Assembly (NCBI GenBank): GCA_016707585.1 | Contig: JADJHL010000008.1 | Coordinates: 124,001-188,000, forward strand | Length of the DNA stretch: 64,000 bases | Direction of reading: 5' to 3' | DNA from: Ignavibacteriales bacterium | GTDB taxonomy: Bacteria; Bacteroidota; Ignavibacteria; Ignavibacteriales; Ignavibacteriaceae | Shown: piece after piece, positions 20,212 to 29,481 of the stretch | Layout of the letters: every line of letters begins with the position of its first letter | Numbering within the stretch: position 1 is the first letter of the stretch | Program-made: the position numbers and the translations under genes | Notes under the pieces: model-generated | The model's database searches: none | Told to the model about the DNA's origin: nothing | The model's input: only the letters and a program-made list of their open reading frames with translations

Positions 20212-23200
20212 ATGTTCAGGTACTTTTTTTATATATCACTAATAATATTAAATCTTATCATTTCGTTTCCGCAAGAAACAGATGAAACTAAAAATGAACC
20301 GATAAATTTAAGGAATCTATCTATCTCGGGTTCCCGTGGTTATCAAGGTGCATTTAGCAAAGTCAATAATATTTTAGATCAGGGATTAGCAAGAAATTTA
20401 AGGTACACAGTTCACGATGGTAATCTAGTTTCAGGTGGAGTAATTAACACAGGTTTACTTGCTTATCATTATGTTTCCGGTAGCCCAACAATGTCCTGGC
20501 CTAAAGGATCTCTTTCTGTTCAGTATTTACACGGCGCAGTTTTTTATGTTGGTGCTGAAGTTGTAGATGAAAGCGGCGATACAATTCATATTATTTCAGA
20601 CAACTATAGACGCGGTGGAGAAGTTTCATTAGATCAATCTCATTTTTATGCTTTTGGTCCGGTTCCAAAATATTTTAATGGTAATCAACCAAACGCATTA
20701 ACTTATGACATTGGCGGAATTAGTGAAGATGTTGGTATAGATACTTATCCAAACACATTTGATGAAGGTGAAGGAGATGGCTTACTTCAGTTTCAAGAAG
20801 ATTTTAATAGTAATGGATTTTTAGATGTAAATATGATAAATAATACTGGTTGGTTTGCAATCAGTCATAGAAAAGAAACCTGGCCAACTGATTGGCCTGT
20901 TGGTAGTTTTCCTGGTGATGATAGAATTGAAGGTGATGGAAGACAAAGTGTTAGAATTGGAAGATGGAATGGTGAATATGGAAGTTATGCACGTGCAGAT
21001 CAAGAATCTTATTATGCAATTGATGACAGAGAAAATGATGAGTTTGATTATTATCCATTTGATGATGAAGAATCAAGATTGCCTTGGCCAAATGGCAGAC
21101 GTGGTTTAGGATTAACAACTTCTGTTAGAACATATCAATGGTCAGCACGCTTAGCTGAAGATCTTATTATATCAATTTGCGATATTGAAAATAAAGGAAG
21201 AGATTTAGAAAAATGTGTAGTAGGTATGTACGTTGATCCGGACATTGGAGGTTCACTAAGTGGTGATGACGCTACCTTTGATAATCTTGATGATATTACT
21301 TACGCTTTTAACCTTGTTGGTTTATCAAGCAACGGACTTCCAATAGGATATTTTGGGTTTGCATTTTTAGAAAGCCCAGGCTTGGCTAATGATGGAATTG
21401 ACAATGATGAAGATGGAAGGGTTGACGAGAGCCAAAATAATGGAATTGATGATGATAATGACTGGAAAATTTTTGAAGATAAAAATGGTAATGGTATTTG
21501 GGATAATGAAGATGTAAATAACAACGGTGTATTAGATGCCGGCGAGGATTTAAACTCAAATGGTTTACTGGATATTGAACCTTTAAATGACGATTTAGGA
21601 TCAGATGGTTTAGGACCTGATTTTAATGAATATACTGGGCCTGATCCAAATGGTACGCAAGGTAATGGAATTAAAGATAATGGTGAACCAAATTTTGAAT
21701 TCACAGATAATGATGAATCCGATCAAGTTGGTTTAACATCTTTTTATCTGCGTGATGTTGATAACACAATGGCGAATGATGAATTATATTGGAATACGGA
21801 AGTTTTTCCGGGAACTTATACTGTTAGACCAGGTTATCAAAGAGATATTGCATGGAGTTATGGAAGTGGATTTGTAAAATTTGCAGGTGCAGAAAAAAAA
21901 CATAGATACGCAATCTCGTTGTTATTCGGGAATAATGAAGCAGACATTTTACGCAATAAAAAAACAATGCAGGTTATTTATAATGAAGATTATAATTTTG
22001 CAAAGCCACCATTGCTTCCAGTTGTTAAAGCTATTGGAGGAGATAAAAAAGTAATTCTTAGCTGGGATGATTCAGCTGAAAGATCTAAAGACCCGATTTA
22101 TGGTGAAGACTTTGAAGCATATTATATTTATAAAAGTACTGATCCAACATTTACTGATATAAAAACAATTACAGATGCATATTCAAATCCATTACTCTTC
22201 AAACCTCTTGCAATATTCGATATTAATAATGGATTAAAAGGTATTCATCCGGTAAGTATTGGTAGTGAAATAAATCAGGAAAGTGATCTTGGTGTTTCTT
22301 ACAATATGGGAACAGACAGCGGGTTAAAGCATTTTTTTGTTGATAATGATGTAGTAAATGGAAGAACATATTATTACGCTGTTGTTTCTGTTGATAGAGG
22401 ATACATCGATTACTTCTATCCAACATTAACTGATAAAGAAGGCTTGCTTACAATTTCGCCAACCGAATGTTCAGCAAATATTCAAACTGATCTTTTAGGA
22501 AGAGCAATTGGTACTGATAAAAATACTGTAATCGTTACGCCGGTTGAACATCCTGCAGGCTGGGAATTTCCTTCATTAAAAGATGATAACATTTCGCATT
22601 CTACTGGATTTGGTTCTGGTAGTATTAATGTAGAAATTTTTGATGAGAACAGTATTAAAAGTGGTAAAGAATATTCAGTTAAATTTTATGATGATGCTGA
22701 ATTTGAGCAATATGGTACTAACTATACAGGTGTTACAAACAGAGCAACACTTTTTAATGAAACAGATGGTCTTGCGATTTTCTCACTTACTGATCCGGAT
22801 ACAAATCCACTTGCTGATGAGTTTATTGCTGATGGTATAAAAATAAGTATTACAAATGATGTTATTGATTTAGACACAGCTTACTGGACACAAGGAAATT
22901 CAACACTTCAATTGATTTCTACAACCAAAGAAGATAACGGAGTTCTGCTTCCTACAGATTATGAAATCAGGGTTTTAGAAATGGGTGCAGATTCATCTGT
23001 TAACTCAACACCAATACCTACAAACTTTCAAGTATGGGATGTAACTGATCCAGCTCATCAGTTCAAGTTAAATTTTAGATACCTTAATTCTTCACAGCCT
23101 GATTCATTAATAGGTGTATTGAGTGATGGAGATAAAATTCAAATCGTTTCTGATTACAGCAATACAAAACGATTGTGGATATTTAAGGTTGATCATCCGG

Positions 23201-23661
23201 ATTCATTACCTGTTAATCAACGTATAAATCCTGTAAGTGGTGATATTTTAAAAACTGTTTCTACCAAATCATTTGATAGAAAAGATAATTTTACTTTTTC
23301 TTTTAATGGTAATGCAGTAAACATTAGTAAAGAACAAGATGAGCTTTCAAATATTTATGTTGTTCCTGATCCATATTTAGTTTCAAGTTCCTTAGAAAGA
23401 AAAGTTATAAATGAAGCTGAAGGAAGAGGCGATAGACGTATTGATTTTGTAAATCTTCCAAACTCTTGTTCTATTTCAATTTTTACAACTGCTGGACGTT
23501 TTGTAAGAAAGTTAGAGCATTATAGCGAGACTTCTTTCTCCAGAGAGATATGGGATTTAAGAACCAAAGATGGTTTAGAAATAGCTCCAGGAATTTATTT
23601 TTATGTTGTTGAAACACCAACTGGTGGAACAAAAACCGGTCGTTTTGCAATAATCAAATAA
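20212..23661 (+). CDS. Large secreted or surface protein of the receptor cassette, cassette A
   Basis: 1149 residues, signal peptide ending SFPQ, SD CCGGAG. I do not recognise a catalytic family. Visible parts: an N-terminal beta-rich region with an early HDGNLVSGGVINTG motif; a block (about 393-510) rich in Asp/Asn/Gly loops such as DEDGRVDE, DKNGNGIWDNED and NNNGVLDAGED, resembling thrombospondin type 3 or dockerin calcium loops; an FnIII-like region (about 600-740, KVILSWDD ... GRTYYYAVVSVD); and a C-terminal sandwich with VVPDPYLVSSSLE, GDRRIDFVNLP and a last strand GRFAIIK. The tail resembles a FlgD/T9SS-type domain but with VPDPY in place of NYPNPFNP. Its homologue at 36762 holds the same place beside a second receptor, so it probably acts as the extracellular lid or ligand-capture partner. 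That role is inference. Confidence 0.75.
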   Translation: MFRYFFYISLIILNLIISFPQETDETKNEPINLRNLSISGSRGYQGAFSKVNNILDQGLARNLRYTVHDGNLVSGGVINTGLLAYHYVSGSPTMSWPKGSLSVQYLHGAVFYVGAEVVDESGDTIHIISDNYRRGGEVSLDQSHFYAFGPVPKYFNGNQPNALTYDIGGISEDVGIDTYPNTFDEGEGDGLLQFQEDFNSNGFLDVNMINNTGWFAISHRKETWPTDWPVGSFPGDDRIEGDGRQSVRIGRWNGEYGSYARADQESYYAIDDRENDEFDYYPFDDEESRLPWPNGRRGLGLTTSVRTYQWSARLAEDLIISICDIENKGRDLEKCVVGMYVDPDIGGSLSGDDATFDNLDDITYAFNLVGLSSNGLPIGYFGFAFLESPGLANDGIDNDEDGRVDESQNNGIDDDNDWKIFEDKNGNGIWDNEDVNNNGVLDAGEDLNSNGLLDIEPLNDDLGSDGLGPDFNEYTGPDPNGTQGNGIKDNGEPNFEFTDNDESDQVGLTSFYLRDVDNTMANDELYWNTEVFPGTYTVRPGYQRDIAWSYGSGFVKFAGAEKKHRYAISLLFGNNEADILRNKKTMQVIYNEDYNFAKPPLLPVVKAIGGDKKVILSWDDSAERSKDPIYGEDFEAYYIYKSTDPTFTDIKTITDAYSNPLLFKPLAIFDINNGLKGIHPVSIGSEINQESDLGVSYNMGTDSGLKHFFVDNDVVNGRTYYYAVVSVDRGYIDYFYPTLTDKEGLLTISPTECSANIQTDLLGRAIGTDKNTVIVTPVEHPAGWEFPSLKDDNISHSTGFGSGSINVEIFDENSIKSGKEYSVKFYDDAEFEQYGTNYTGVTNRATLFNETDGLAIFSLTDPDTNPLADEFIADGIKISITNDVIDLDTAYWTQGNSTLQLISTTKEDNGVLLPTDYEIRVLEMGADSSVNSTPIPTNFQVWDVTDPAHQFKLNFRYLNSSQPDSLIGVLSDGDKIQIVSDYSNTKRLWIFKVDHPDSLPVNQRINPVSGDILKTVSTKSFDRKDNFTFSFNGNAVNISKEQDELSNIYVVPDPYLVSSSLERKVINEAEGRGDRRIDFVNLPNSCSISIFTTAGRFVRKLEHYSETSFSREIWDLRTKDGLEIAPGIYFYVVETPTGGTKTGRFAIIK

Positions 23662-23675
23662 TCATCAGGCAAAAA

Positions 23676-24737
23676 ATGAAATTAAAACAAACTACATACA
23701 TTTTATTACTTATTATTTTTTTAAGTACAGTCACCACATTCTCACAAAGTAAAGATGGAACGACAAGTACATTTAGAACTGAAGTTGATGGCATTGGAAC
23801 AAATGCATTAACTTTTTTAGAAATCGGAGTTGGCTCAAGAGCAATGGGTATGGGTGGTGCATATGCCGCAATTGCTAACGATGTATCTTCTTTGTATTGG
23901 AATCCAGCAGGAGTTGTGTGGGTTGAGAATATGGAAATTCAAGTTTCGCATAATGAATGGTTTCTTGATTCAAAATATGAATTTGTTGGCGGAGTTTTTC
24001 CTATCCCTTCATTAAACTCAGCAGTTGGTATTAGTTTTACAACTATAGGTTTTGATGATCAACCCGTAAGAACTGTAAACAGGCCTGAAGGTACAGGCGA
24101 GTATTATGATGCGCGCGATTTTGCCTTAGGATTAACATTTGCTTCTGCTATCACAGATAGATTTTCATTTGGTATTACTGCAAAATATTTAAGCTCGCAA
24201 ATTTGGCATGAAACTGCAAGTGCTTTTGCAACTGACTTAGGAATTTTTTATAACACTGAACTTGAGGGACTAAGATTGGGATTCAGTATGAGTAACTTCG
24301 GAACAACTCTTAAATATGCCGGAAGAGATATTCATACAACTGTTGATCCGGATAAAGAAATCGAAAATTTTGACAGAGTTCCAGCAGAATATTCAACTGA
24401 TTCTTATCCTTTACCTTTACTTTTTAGAGCAGGAATTTCTTACAATGTAAATATGAGCGATTTTGGATCTACAGTTTTTGCTGTTGATTTGTTACATCCA
24501 AGTAATGCACCTGAAGCTATAAATCTTGGAATGGAATACTCTTTTCTTGGAATGTTTTTTTTAAGAGGTGGATATCAAAATTTATTTGATGGTGAAAACG
24601 AAAGTGGTTTAACTTTAGGCGCCGGTGTTGATTATTATAACAATGCATCAAATTTTGGAGTAAGATTTGATTATGCATGGAATGAATGGGGACTTCTGGA
24701 TAATTCGCAAAGTTTTTCAGTAGGATTGGTGTTTTAG
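23676..24737 (+). CDS. PorV/PorQ-family outer-membrane protein, cassette A
   Basis: 353 residues, signal peptide ending TFSQ. The family signature is FLEIGVGSRAMGMGGAYAAIANDVSSLYWNPAG in outline (about 48-80), followed by a 14-strand FadL-like barrel with strands such as VGISFTTIGF, RFSFGITAKYL, RLGFSMSNFG and LTLGAGVDYY, ending in the aromatic SFSVGLVF. PorV is the T9SS shuttle that carries cargo from the translocon to the attachment complex, and PorQ is a relative. A copy beside a TonB receptor suggests a cassette-specific role in surface delivery of the large partner protein, which is inference. It lies 14 bases after the previous gene and 5 before the next. Confidence 0.85.
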   Translation: MKLKQTTYILLLIIFLSTVTTFSQSKDGTTSTFRTEVDGIGTNALTFLEIGVGSRAMGMGGAYAAIANDVSSLYWNPAGVVWVENMEIQVSHNEWFLDSKYEFVGGVFPIPSLNSAVGISFTTIGFDDQPVRTVNRPEGTGEYYDARDFALGLTFASAITDRFSFGITAKYLSSQIWHETASAFATDLGIFYNTELEGLRLGFSMSNFGTTLKYAGRDIHTTVDPDKEIENFDRVPAEYSTDSYPLPLLFRAGISYNVNMSDFGSTVFAVDLLHPSNAPEAINLGMEYSFLGMFFLRGGYQNLFDGENESGLTLGAGVDYYNNASNFGVRFDYAWNEWGLLDNSQSFSVGLVF

Positions 24738-24742
24738 TTGTT

Positions 24743-26197
24743 ATGAACTCTTTGAAACACAACATCCCAATTCTTTTTGTCTGTTTGTTTTTAATCATTA
24801 CGATTGAAAACCTATATGCTGAAGACAATAAAGAATCAAAAAAAAATGTTGTTGCTAAAGTAAATAACATTTCCATTGATGCTGAAGAGTTTAAATTGAA
24901 TTATGAATTTGGATTTCCACATTTAAAAGTTGGAAAAACTTTAGAAGAGAAAAAGAATTCATATTTAAATTTTATGATCAACGAAAAAATATTGGCTTTG
25001 GAAGCTGAACAAATTGGTTTGTTGAAATCAGATGAATTCATTGAATCAATGAAAAAAATAGAAAAGGGAATTCTTCTTCAGCAATTTGTAAATAAAGAAA
25101 TTAAAGAAAAGATAGAAGTAACATTTGAAGAAGCAAGTGAGTATTTAAATAAATCTAAAGTTTCAGTTAAGATTATTTTGTGGCCTGAAACATCATTTGA
25201 AGATGCAAAAATTGTTAAATCATTATTAGATAAAAATGGTCTTGAAAAAACAGTTCAAATCATTTCATCTGAAAATCCCAATCTAAATATTAAAGCAGAA
25301 CAATTTGAAACTGATTATTTAAGTGCTGCTGAATTACCTGCTGAACTTTTCGAACAAATAAATAACCTTCCCGTGGGAGTAACTTCTGAGCCTATAAAAA
25401 TTGGTGATAATTACTACCTGGTTAATGTTAAAGATATTAGAAGAAACAGCATTACCGAAAAAGAATATGCAGATAAATATCCAAGCATTAGAAAAGTATT
25501 GTTCTCACGCAAAGTGCAAGAAAGACTTTCGTTTTTTGTAGATAGTTTGCTGGCACCTAAAAACATTCGAACAGATAAAGAACAGTTTAATTTGCTGCTT
25601 GCACTTATAAAAAACTGGAAAGCTGAAAACAAAGAAAAATTTTTATCACTGGAAAATTATGTTAAACAAAGTGTCCTTGGTAGTGATAGCAGTATCAATC
25701 TATTAAATCCTGAAAGTATAATTGTTAAGTACGAACAAGGTCAGATGAAGATTTCTGAGTTTATAAATTATCTAAGTTTCGATTTAATACCCGAAGAAGA
25801 AATACTTAATGATAATTTTCCAGCAACTCTCAACCAGGTAATTGGAATTTCTATAAGAGATTATTTTCTGATCAATTATGCGAATGAAAATAATTACACT
25901 TCTGATACTGAAGTAAAAAATGAGTTGAATAAATGGAGAAGTAAACTTGCATACGATGAGTATAAAAAGTATTTGCAGTCTGATAAAAAACTATCGGCAA
26001 TTGAAATTTCTTCAACATTAGAAAATGAAACAAAAAAATTACGTTCCAAATATCATATTACTATTTATGATGAAGTTTTAAGTAATATTGAAATATCAGA
26101 AACAGAAAAATCAAGTAAAGGATTTTATCAGATTTATTTAAGCGGCATAAATCGAATGGCACAACCAATTGTTGATGGAAGCTGGAAACAACAATAA
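24743..26197 (+). CDS. SurA/parvulin-like periplasmic chaperone
   Basis: 484 residues. A signal peptide ending YAED is followed by a SurA-N-like helical domain (VVAKVNNISIDAEEFKLNYEF, EEKKNSYLNFMINEKILALEAEQIGL in outline, about 35-90) and a degenerate rotamase-like region (about 130-235, SVKIILWPETSFEDAK ... VTSEPIKIGDNYYLVNVKDI). The C-terminal part is helical and charged. Chaperones of this class hold unfolded outer-membrane barrels in the periplasm. Being co-transcribed with a receptor and a PorV barrel, it may serve their assembly. Cassette B has no such gene. Active-site residues for prolyl isomerisation are not clearly conserved, so it may act only as a holdase. Confidence 0.75.
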   Translation: MNSLKHNIPILFVCLFLIITIENLYAEDNKESKKNVVAKVNNISIDAEEFKLNYEFGFPHLKVGKTLEEKKNSYLNFMINEKILALEAEQIGLLKSDEFIESMKKIEKGILLQQFVNKEIKEKIEVTFEEASEYLNKSKVSVKIILWPETSFEDAKIVKSLLDKNGLEKTVQIISSENPNLNIKAEQFETDYLSAAELPAELFEQINNLPVGVTSEPIKIGDNYYLVNVKDIRRNSITEKEYADKYPSIRKVLFSRKVQERLSFFVDSLLAPKNIRTDKEQFNLLLALIKNWKAENKEKFLSLENYVKQSVLGSDSSINLLNPESIIVKYEQGQMKISEFINYLSFDLIPEEEILNDNFPATLNQVIGISIRDYFLINYANENNYTSDTEVKNELNKWRSKLAYDEYKKYLQSDKKLSAIEISSTLENETKKLRSKYHITIYDEVLSNIEISETEKSSKGFYQIYLSGINRMAQPIVDGSWKQQ

Positions 26198-26302
26198 AAT
26201 TCCAAAAATTAATCTTACGGGATTGAATGTACTTTCATTTTTATTGAACAAAAATTTGTATAATAACTATTTATTAGTCATATAATTAAAAGGAGAACCT
26301 TT

Positions 26303-29224
26303 GTGAAGACTAAAATGACAACAATTCTAGTATTATTGATGGTTGTAATAACTTTCGGGCAAAATCAATTGCCGCCAGATGGTTTGCAACATCACTTTAA
26401 ATTTGATGATTCCGCAAATTTAGAAACTCCTGAAATCGGAAACCCTTTGCAACGAGATGCACTTGCAGGAGTTACTCAATTATTTAATTCAGTTAGTGGA
26501 CCAACTTTAACTAATAAAGCTGTGGAAGTAGGCTTAGGCAGTTTTTACAGATTGGATCTGGATCTTGAAGCAAATGGACCTGACACAGCTACTCGCGTAA
26601 ATCAGTTTTCATTGGTAATAGATTTTTATTTACCAGTTTCAAGTGTTTGGTATACTTTTCATGCTGCTTCAAATGATGGCGATCCTATTGAAAGTGATTG
26701 GGAATCATTTGTTAATACTTCAGGATCAATTGGTACTTTTACAACAGGTTACACAACTTATAAAGCCCCATCCAATGAATGGCATAGATTAGTAATCTCT
26801 GCAGATATTGGTAATACGTATAATTACTATATCGATGGACAATTAGCACAGATTGGTGGAGCGTTGGAAGTTGATGGTAGATTTTCATTACCAACGATAG
26901 ATGGTGCCAATCAAATTTTACTTTTTGGAGATAACGATGGTGATGATGCAAATATTTATATAGCAGAGCTTGGTATTTATAATAGAGCTTTAACTTCAGA
27001 AGAAATTTTTACTCTTGGTGGATATGGACATTCTGTTCCATTAGGAATTCCTTATGGTTCATGGAAGTTTGATAATCCTGATAGTTTAACAAAACCAACT
27101 TATGGAAATGAATTAGAACTTGTCGGAACTCATACTGCAGTAGCAGGTCCGGATCTTAATGATGGTGCAGTTAGAATCGGAGTTGGAAGTCACTACATTG
27201 CTCATCATGATTTAGTTCCACGTACTGGTGAAGATAGAGTAAATTTATATACTCTGTTAGTTGATTTTAAAGTTGAAAACCTTGGTGCCTGGTACAGTTT
27301 TTTCCAAACTGATCCTGCAAATACAACAGATGCTGAATTATTTATAAGTCCTGCTGGTAAAATTGGAGTTAATGATTTTGGTTATACAGATACATCTATT
27401 GTTGCTGGAGATTGGTATAGATTGGTTATCACTGCAGATTTAGGAACCGCTGTTAAATTTTATCTTGATGGTGATTCAATTCATTTTGGTGGCGCACAAG
27501 AAATTGATGGAAGATTTTCACTTAGTCCAAGATCTTTAGACAATAAGTTATTACTTTTTGCAGATAACGATGGAGATGACGGTATAATTGATATCGCAAA
27601 AGTTACTCTTTATAATCGTGTATTAACTACAGAAGAAATAAATGAATTAGGTGGTTACGAACACGGTCCGGTTAATACTGAAGTTACCGGAGCATTAAAG
27701 ACAGTATATTTTAATGGTAATGATGTTAATAATAGATATGGTAAAGTTTTAAAATCAAATGATGATTTTAATTTTGGTGAAGGTGATTTTACAATTGAAG
27801 TTTGGACAAAACCTGATTTGTTTTATAATGAAGATCCAGCACTGATATCTGATAAAAATTGGGAATCTGGCGCAAATCCTGGATGGGTAATTTCAATAAG
27901 AGGTGATGATTGGAAATTTAATGCTGCTGATCAAACCGGAAATAGATGTGATGCAACTGGTCCAAAAATAAATGATGGCAATTGGCATCATCTTACGGTT
28001 ATTGCTAAACAGGATAGCGGCCTTAAATTAATTACTGATAATGTTGAAACTATTTGGCTTGCTGTTCCTGAATTACTTAGTATGGGTGATATTAACACAA
28101 CTTATCCTTTATGCATTGCTCAAGATGGAACTGAAGATTATGTATTCACAACTTCTGCCCCTGCACAAGTAGATGAAATTAGAATCTGGAAAGGTGTAGC
28201 TGTTGATCCACAAGTAATTTTTGACTGGAGAAATAAAGAGTTAAATACTAATCACCCAAATTGGAATTCATTAGTTGGTTACTGGGTATTTAACGAAGGT
28301 ACTGGAGCAACGGTTGCAGATTTAAGCGGTCATAATAATTCTATGGAATTAATCGGTGGCCCACGTTGGGAAGTTTCTTATGCCGCTATCGGAAATGAAA
28401 CTGTTGAAAACTTACTCGATGTCAATGCAATCTGGGGCGGAGCAACAGAATCTAATAGTAGTGGAATATCTTTAACTGGTACTTTCCCTTTCCCAACATT
28501 ACTTGCAGCACCGGTTAAAACTCAGGATGTTTTTGGAACACTTGCGAAAGCAGATAATCCCTTTATTGTATTTGGACATAACGGTTTCAACAATGTTGTT
28601 ACAGGCGGAGTTTCAGGAAGTGTTGTAGCAAGATTAGGCAGAACCTGGTACTTTGATAGAACAGAAACAGCAGTTGCAAATGTAAATGCTACATTTGATA
28701 TCAGTGATTTTGGTGGAACCGGAAACGCTGGTGATGCTGCCGGTTATGTTTTATTAAACTCACAAGAACCAAATGGAGCTTACACTGAAGTTGTAACATC
28801 AGCTGTTAATGTATCCGGTGATCACATCTCTTTTCCTGGTGCAACTGTAAATGATGGATACTTTACACTTGGTACAAAAAATTTAACAACTTCTCCTTTA
28901 GGTGGATTAGTTGTTGGTGTTGATGATGAAAGTGTTGTTCTTCCTAAAGAATTTAACTTAAGTCAAAATTATCCAAATCCATTTAATCCGACTACAAAAA
29001 TTAATTTTTCACTTCCAATAGCTTCTTATGTTGAATTGACTGTATTTAACATACTTGGTGAAGTTGTTGATGTATTAATTAATAAAAATTTAAATGCTGG
29101 TTATCATTCAATAAATTGGAATGCTGATAATTTCTCTTCCGGAATGTACATCTATAAAATTAAAGCTGTTGGTACAAATGGAAAAGAATTTGTTAAGACA
29201 CAAAAAATGATGCTGCTAAAATAA
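26303..29224 (+). CDS. Secreted protein with three LamG domains, T9SS cargo
   Basis: 973 residues from GTG 26303 with SD AAGGAGA. The signal peptide ends TFGQ. Two paralogous LamG modules (about 28-245 and 250-455) share WYxFF, NEWHRLVISADIG/DWYRLVITADLG, a YIDGQLAQIGG-type strand and the acidic loop DNDGDDxNIYIAE. A third, more distant LamG (about 470-670) shows GDFTIEVWTKPDLF, NDGNWHHLTVIA and VDEIRIWKG. A further beta domain has RTWYFDRTE. The sorting tail is QNYPNPFNPTTKI ... QKMMLLK. No catalytic site is visible, so it is probably a glycan-binding or adhesive surface protein. It lies between receptor cassette A and the symporter. Confidence 0.85.
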   Translation: MKTKMTTILVLLMVVITFGQNQLPPDGLQHHFKFDDSANLETPEIGNPLQRDALAGVTQLFNSVSGPTLTNKAVEVGLGSFYRLDLDLEANGPDTATRVNQFSLVIDFYLPVSSVWYTFHAASNDGDPIESDWESFVNTSGSIGTFTTGYTTYKAPSNEWHRLVISADIGNTYNYYIDGQLAQIGGALEVDGRFSLPTIDGANQILLFGDNDGDDANIYIAELGIYNRALTSEEIFTLGGYGHSVPLGIPYGSWKFDNPDSLTKPTYGNELELVGTHTAVAGPDLNDGAVRIGVGSHYIAHHDLVPRTGEDRVNLYTLLVDFKVENLGAWYSFFQTDPANTTDAELFISPAGKIGVNDFGYTDTSIVAGDWYRLVITADLGTAVKFYLDGDSIHFGGAQEIDGRFSLSPRSLDNKLLLFADNDGDDGIIDIAKVTLYNRVLTTEEINELGGYEHGPVNTEVTGALKTVYFNGNDVNNRYGKVLKSNDDFNFGEGDFTIEVWTKPDLFYNEDPALISDKNWESGANPGWVISIRGDDWKFNAADQTGNRCDATGPKINDGNWHHLTVIAKQDSGLKLITDNVETIWLAVPELLSMGDINTTYPLCIAQDGTEDYVFTTSAPAQVDEIRIWKGVAVDPQVIFDWRNKELNTNHPNWNSLVGYWVFNEGTGATVADLSGHNNSMELIGGPRWEVSYAAIGNETVENLLDVNAIWGGATESNSSGISLTGTFPFPTLLAAPVKTQDVFGTLAKADNPFIVFGHNGFNNVVTGGVSGSVVARLGRTWYFDRTETAVANVNATFDISDFGGTGNAGDAAGYVLLNSQEPNGAYTEVVTSAVNVSGDHISFPGATVNDGYFTLGTKNLTTSPLGGLVVGVDDESVVLPKEFNLSQNYPNPFNPTTKINFSLPIASYVELTVFNILGEVVDVLINKNLNAGYHSINWNADNFSSGMYIYKIKAVGTNGKEFVKTQKMMLLK

Positions 29225-29247
29225 TTATAGAATAATAGCTCTAATTG

Positions 29248-29292
29248 AAAGGCTGTTGGAAATGAAATTAAATTTCTCAACAGCCTTTTTTT
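29248..29292 (+). terminator. Intrinsic terminator
   Basis: Arms AAAGGCTGTTG and CAACAGCCTTT with a loop of about 19 bases, followed by a T tract, 24 bases after the LamG gene stop. Confidence 0.88.
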
Positions 29293-29481
29293 ATTCTATC
29301 ACCTATCTAAAAAATCATTTGCTTATTAAAATAATAACCTTCGCTTATCAATTTAATAATTGAAACTAACTTAAATTTAAAACTAACTGACAAAAAAAGA
29401 TTTATTAAAATACTTTTCTATCTTTACTCGACGGCATCATTTGTGATTAAATCTTTCGTTTCGTAAAACTATTTTAATTTT

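Noticed and set aside
20839..21740. Asp/Asn/Gly-rich stretch read as a dockerin pair (cellulosome-like)
   Set aside because: The loops are irregular in spacing and lack the paired 12-residue calcium loop plus F-helix of dockerins; they look more like thrombospondin type 3 repeats.
17296..24737. Classical SusC/SusD polysaccharide utilisation locus
   Set aside because: The receptor fits SusC, but the partner has no SusD features (no lipobox, no helical TPR pattern); it is a beta-rich protein with a signal peptidase I-type leader.
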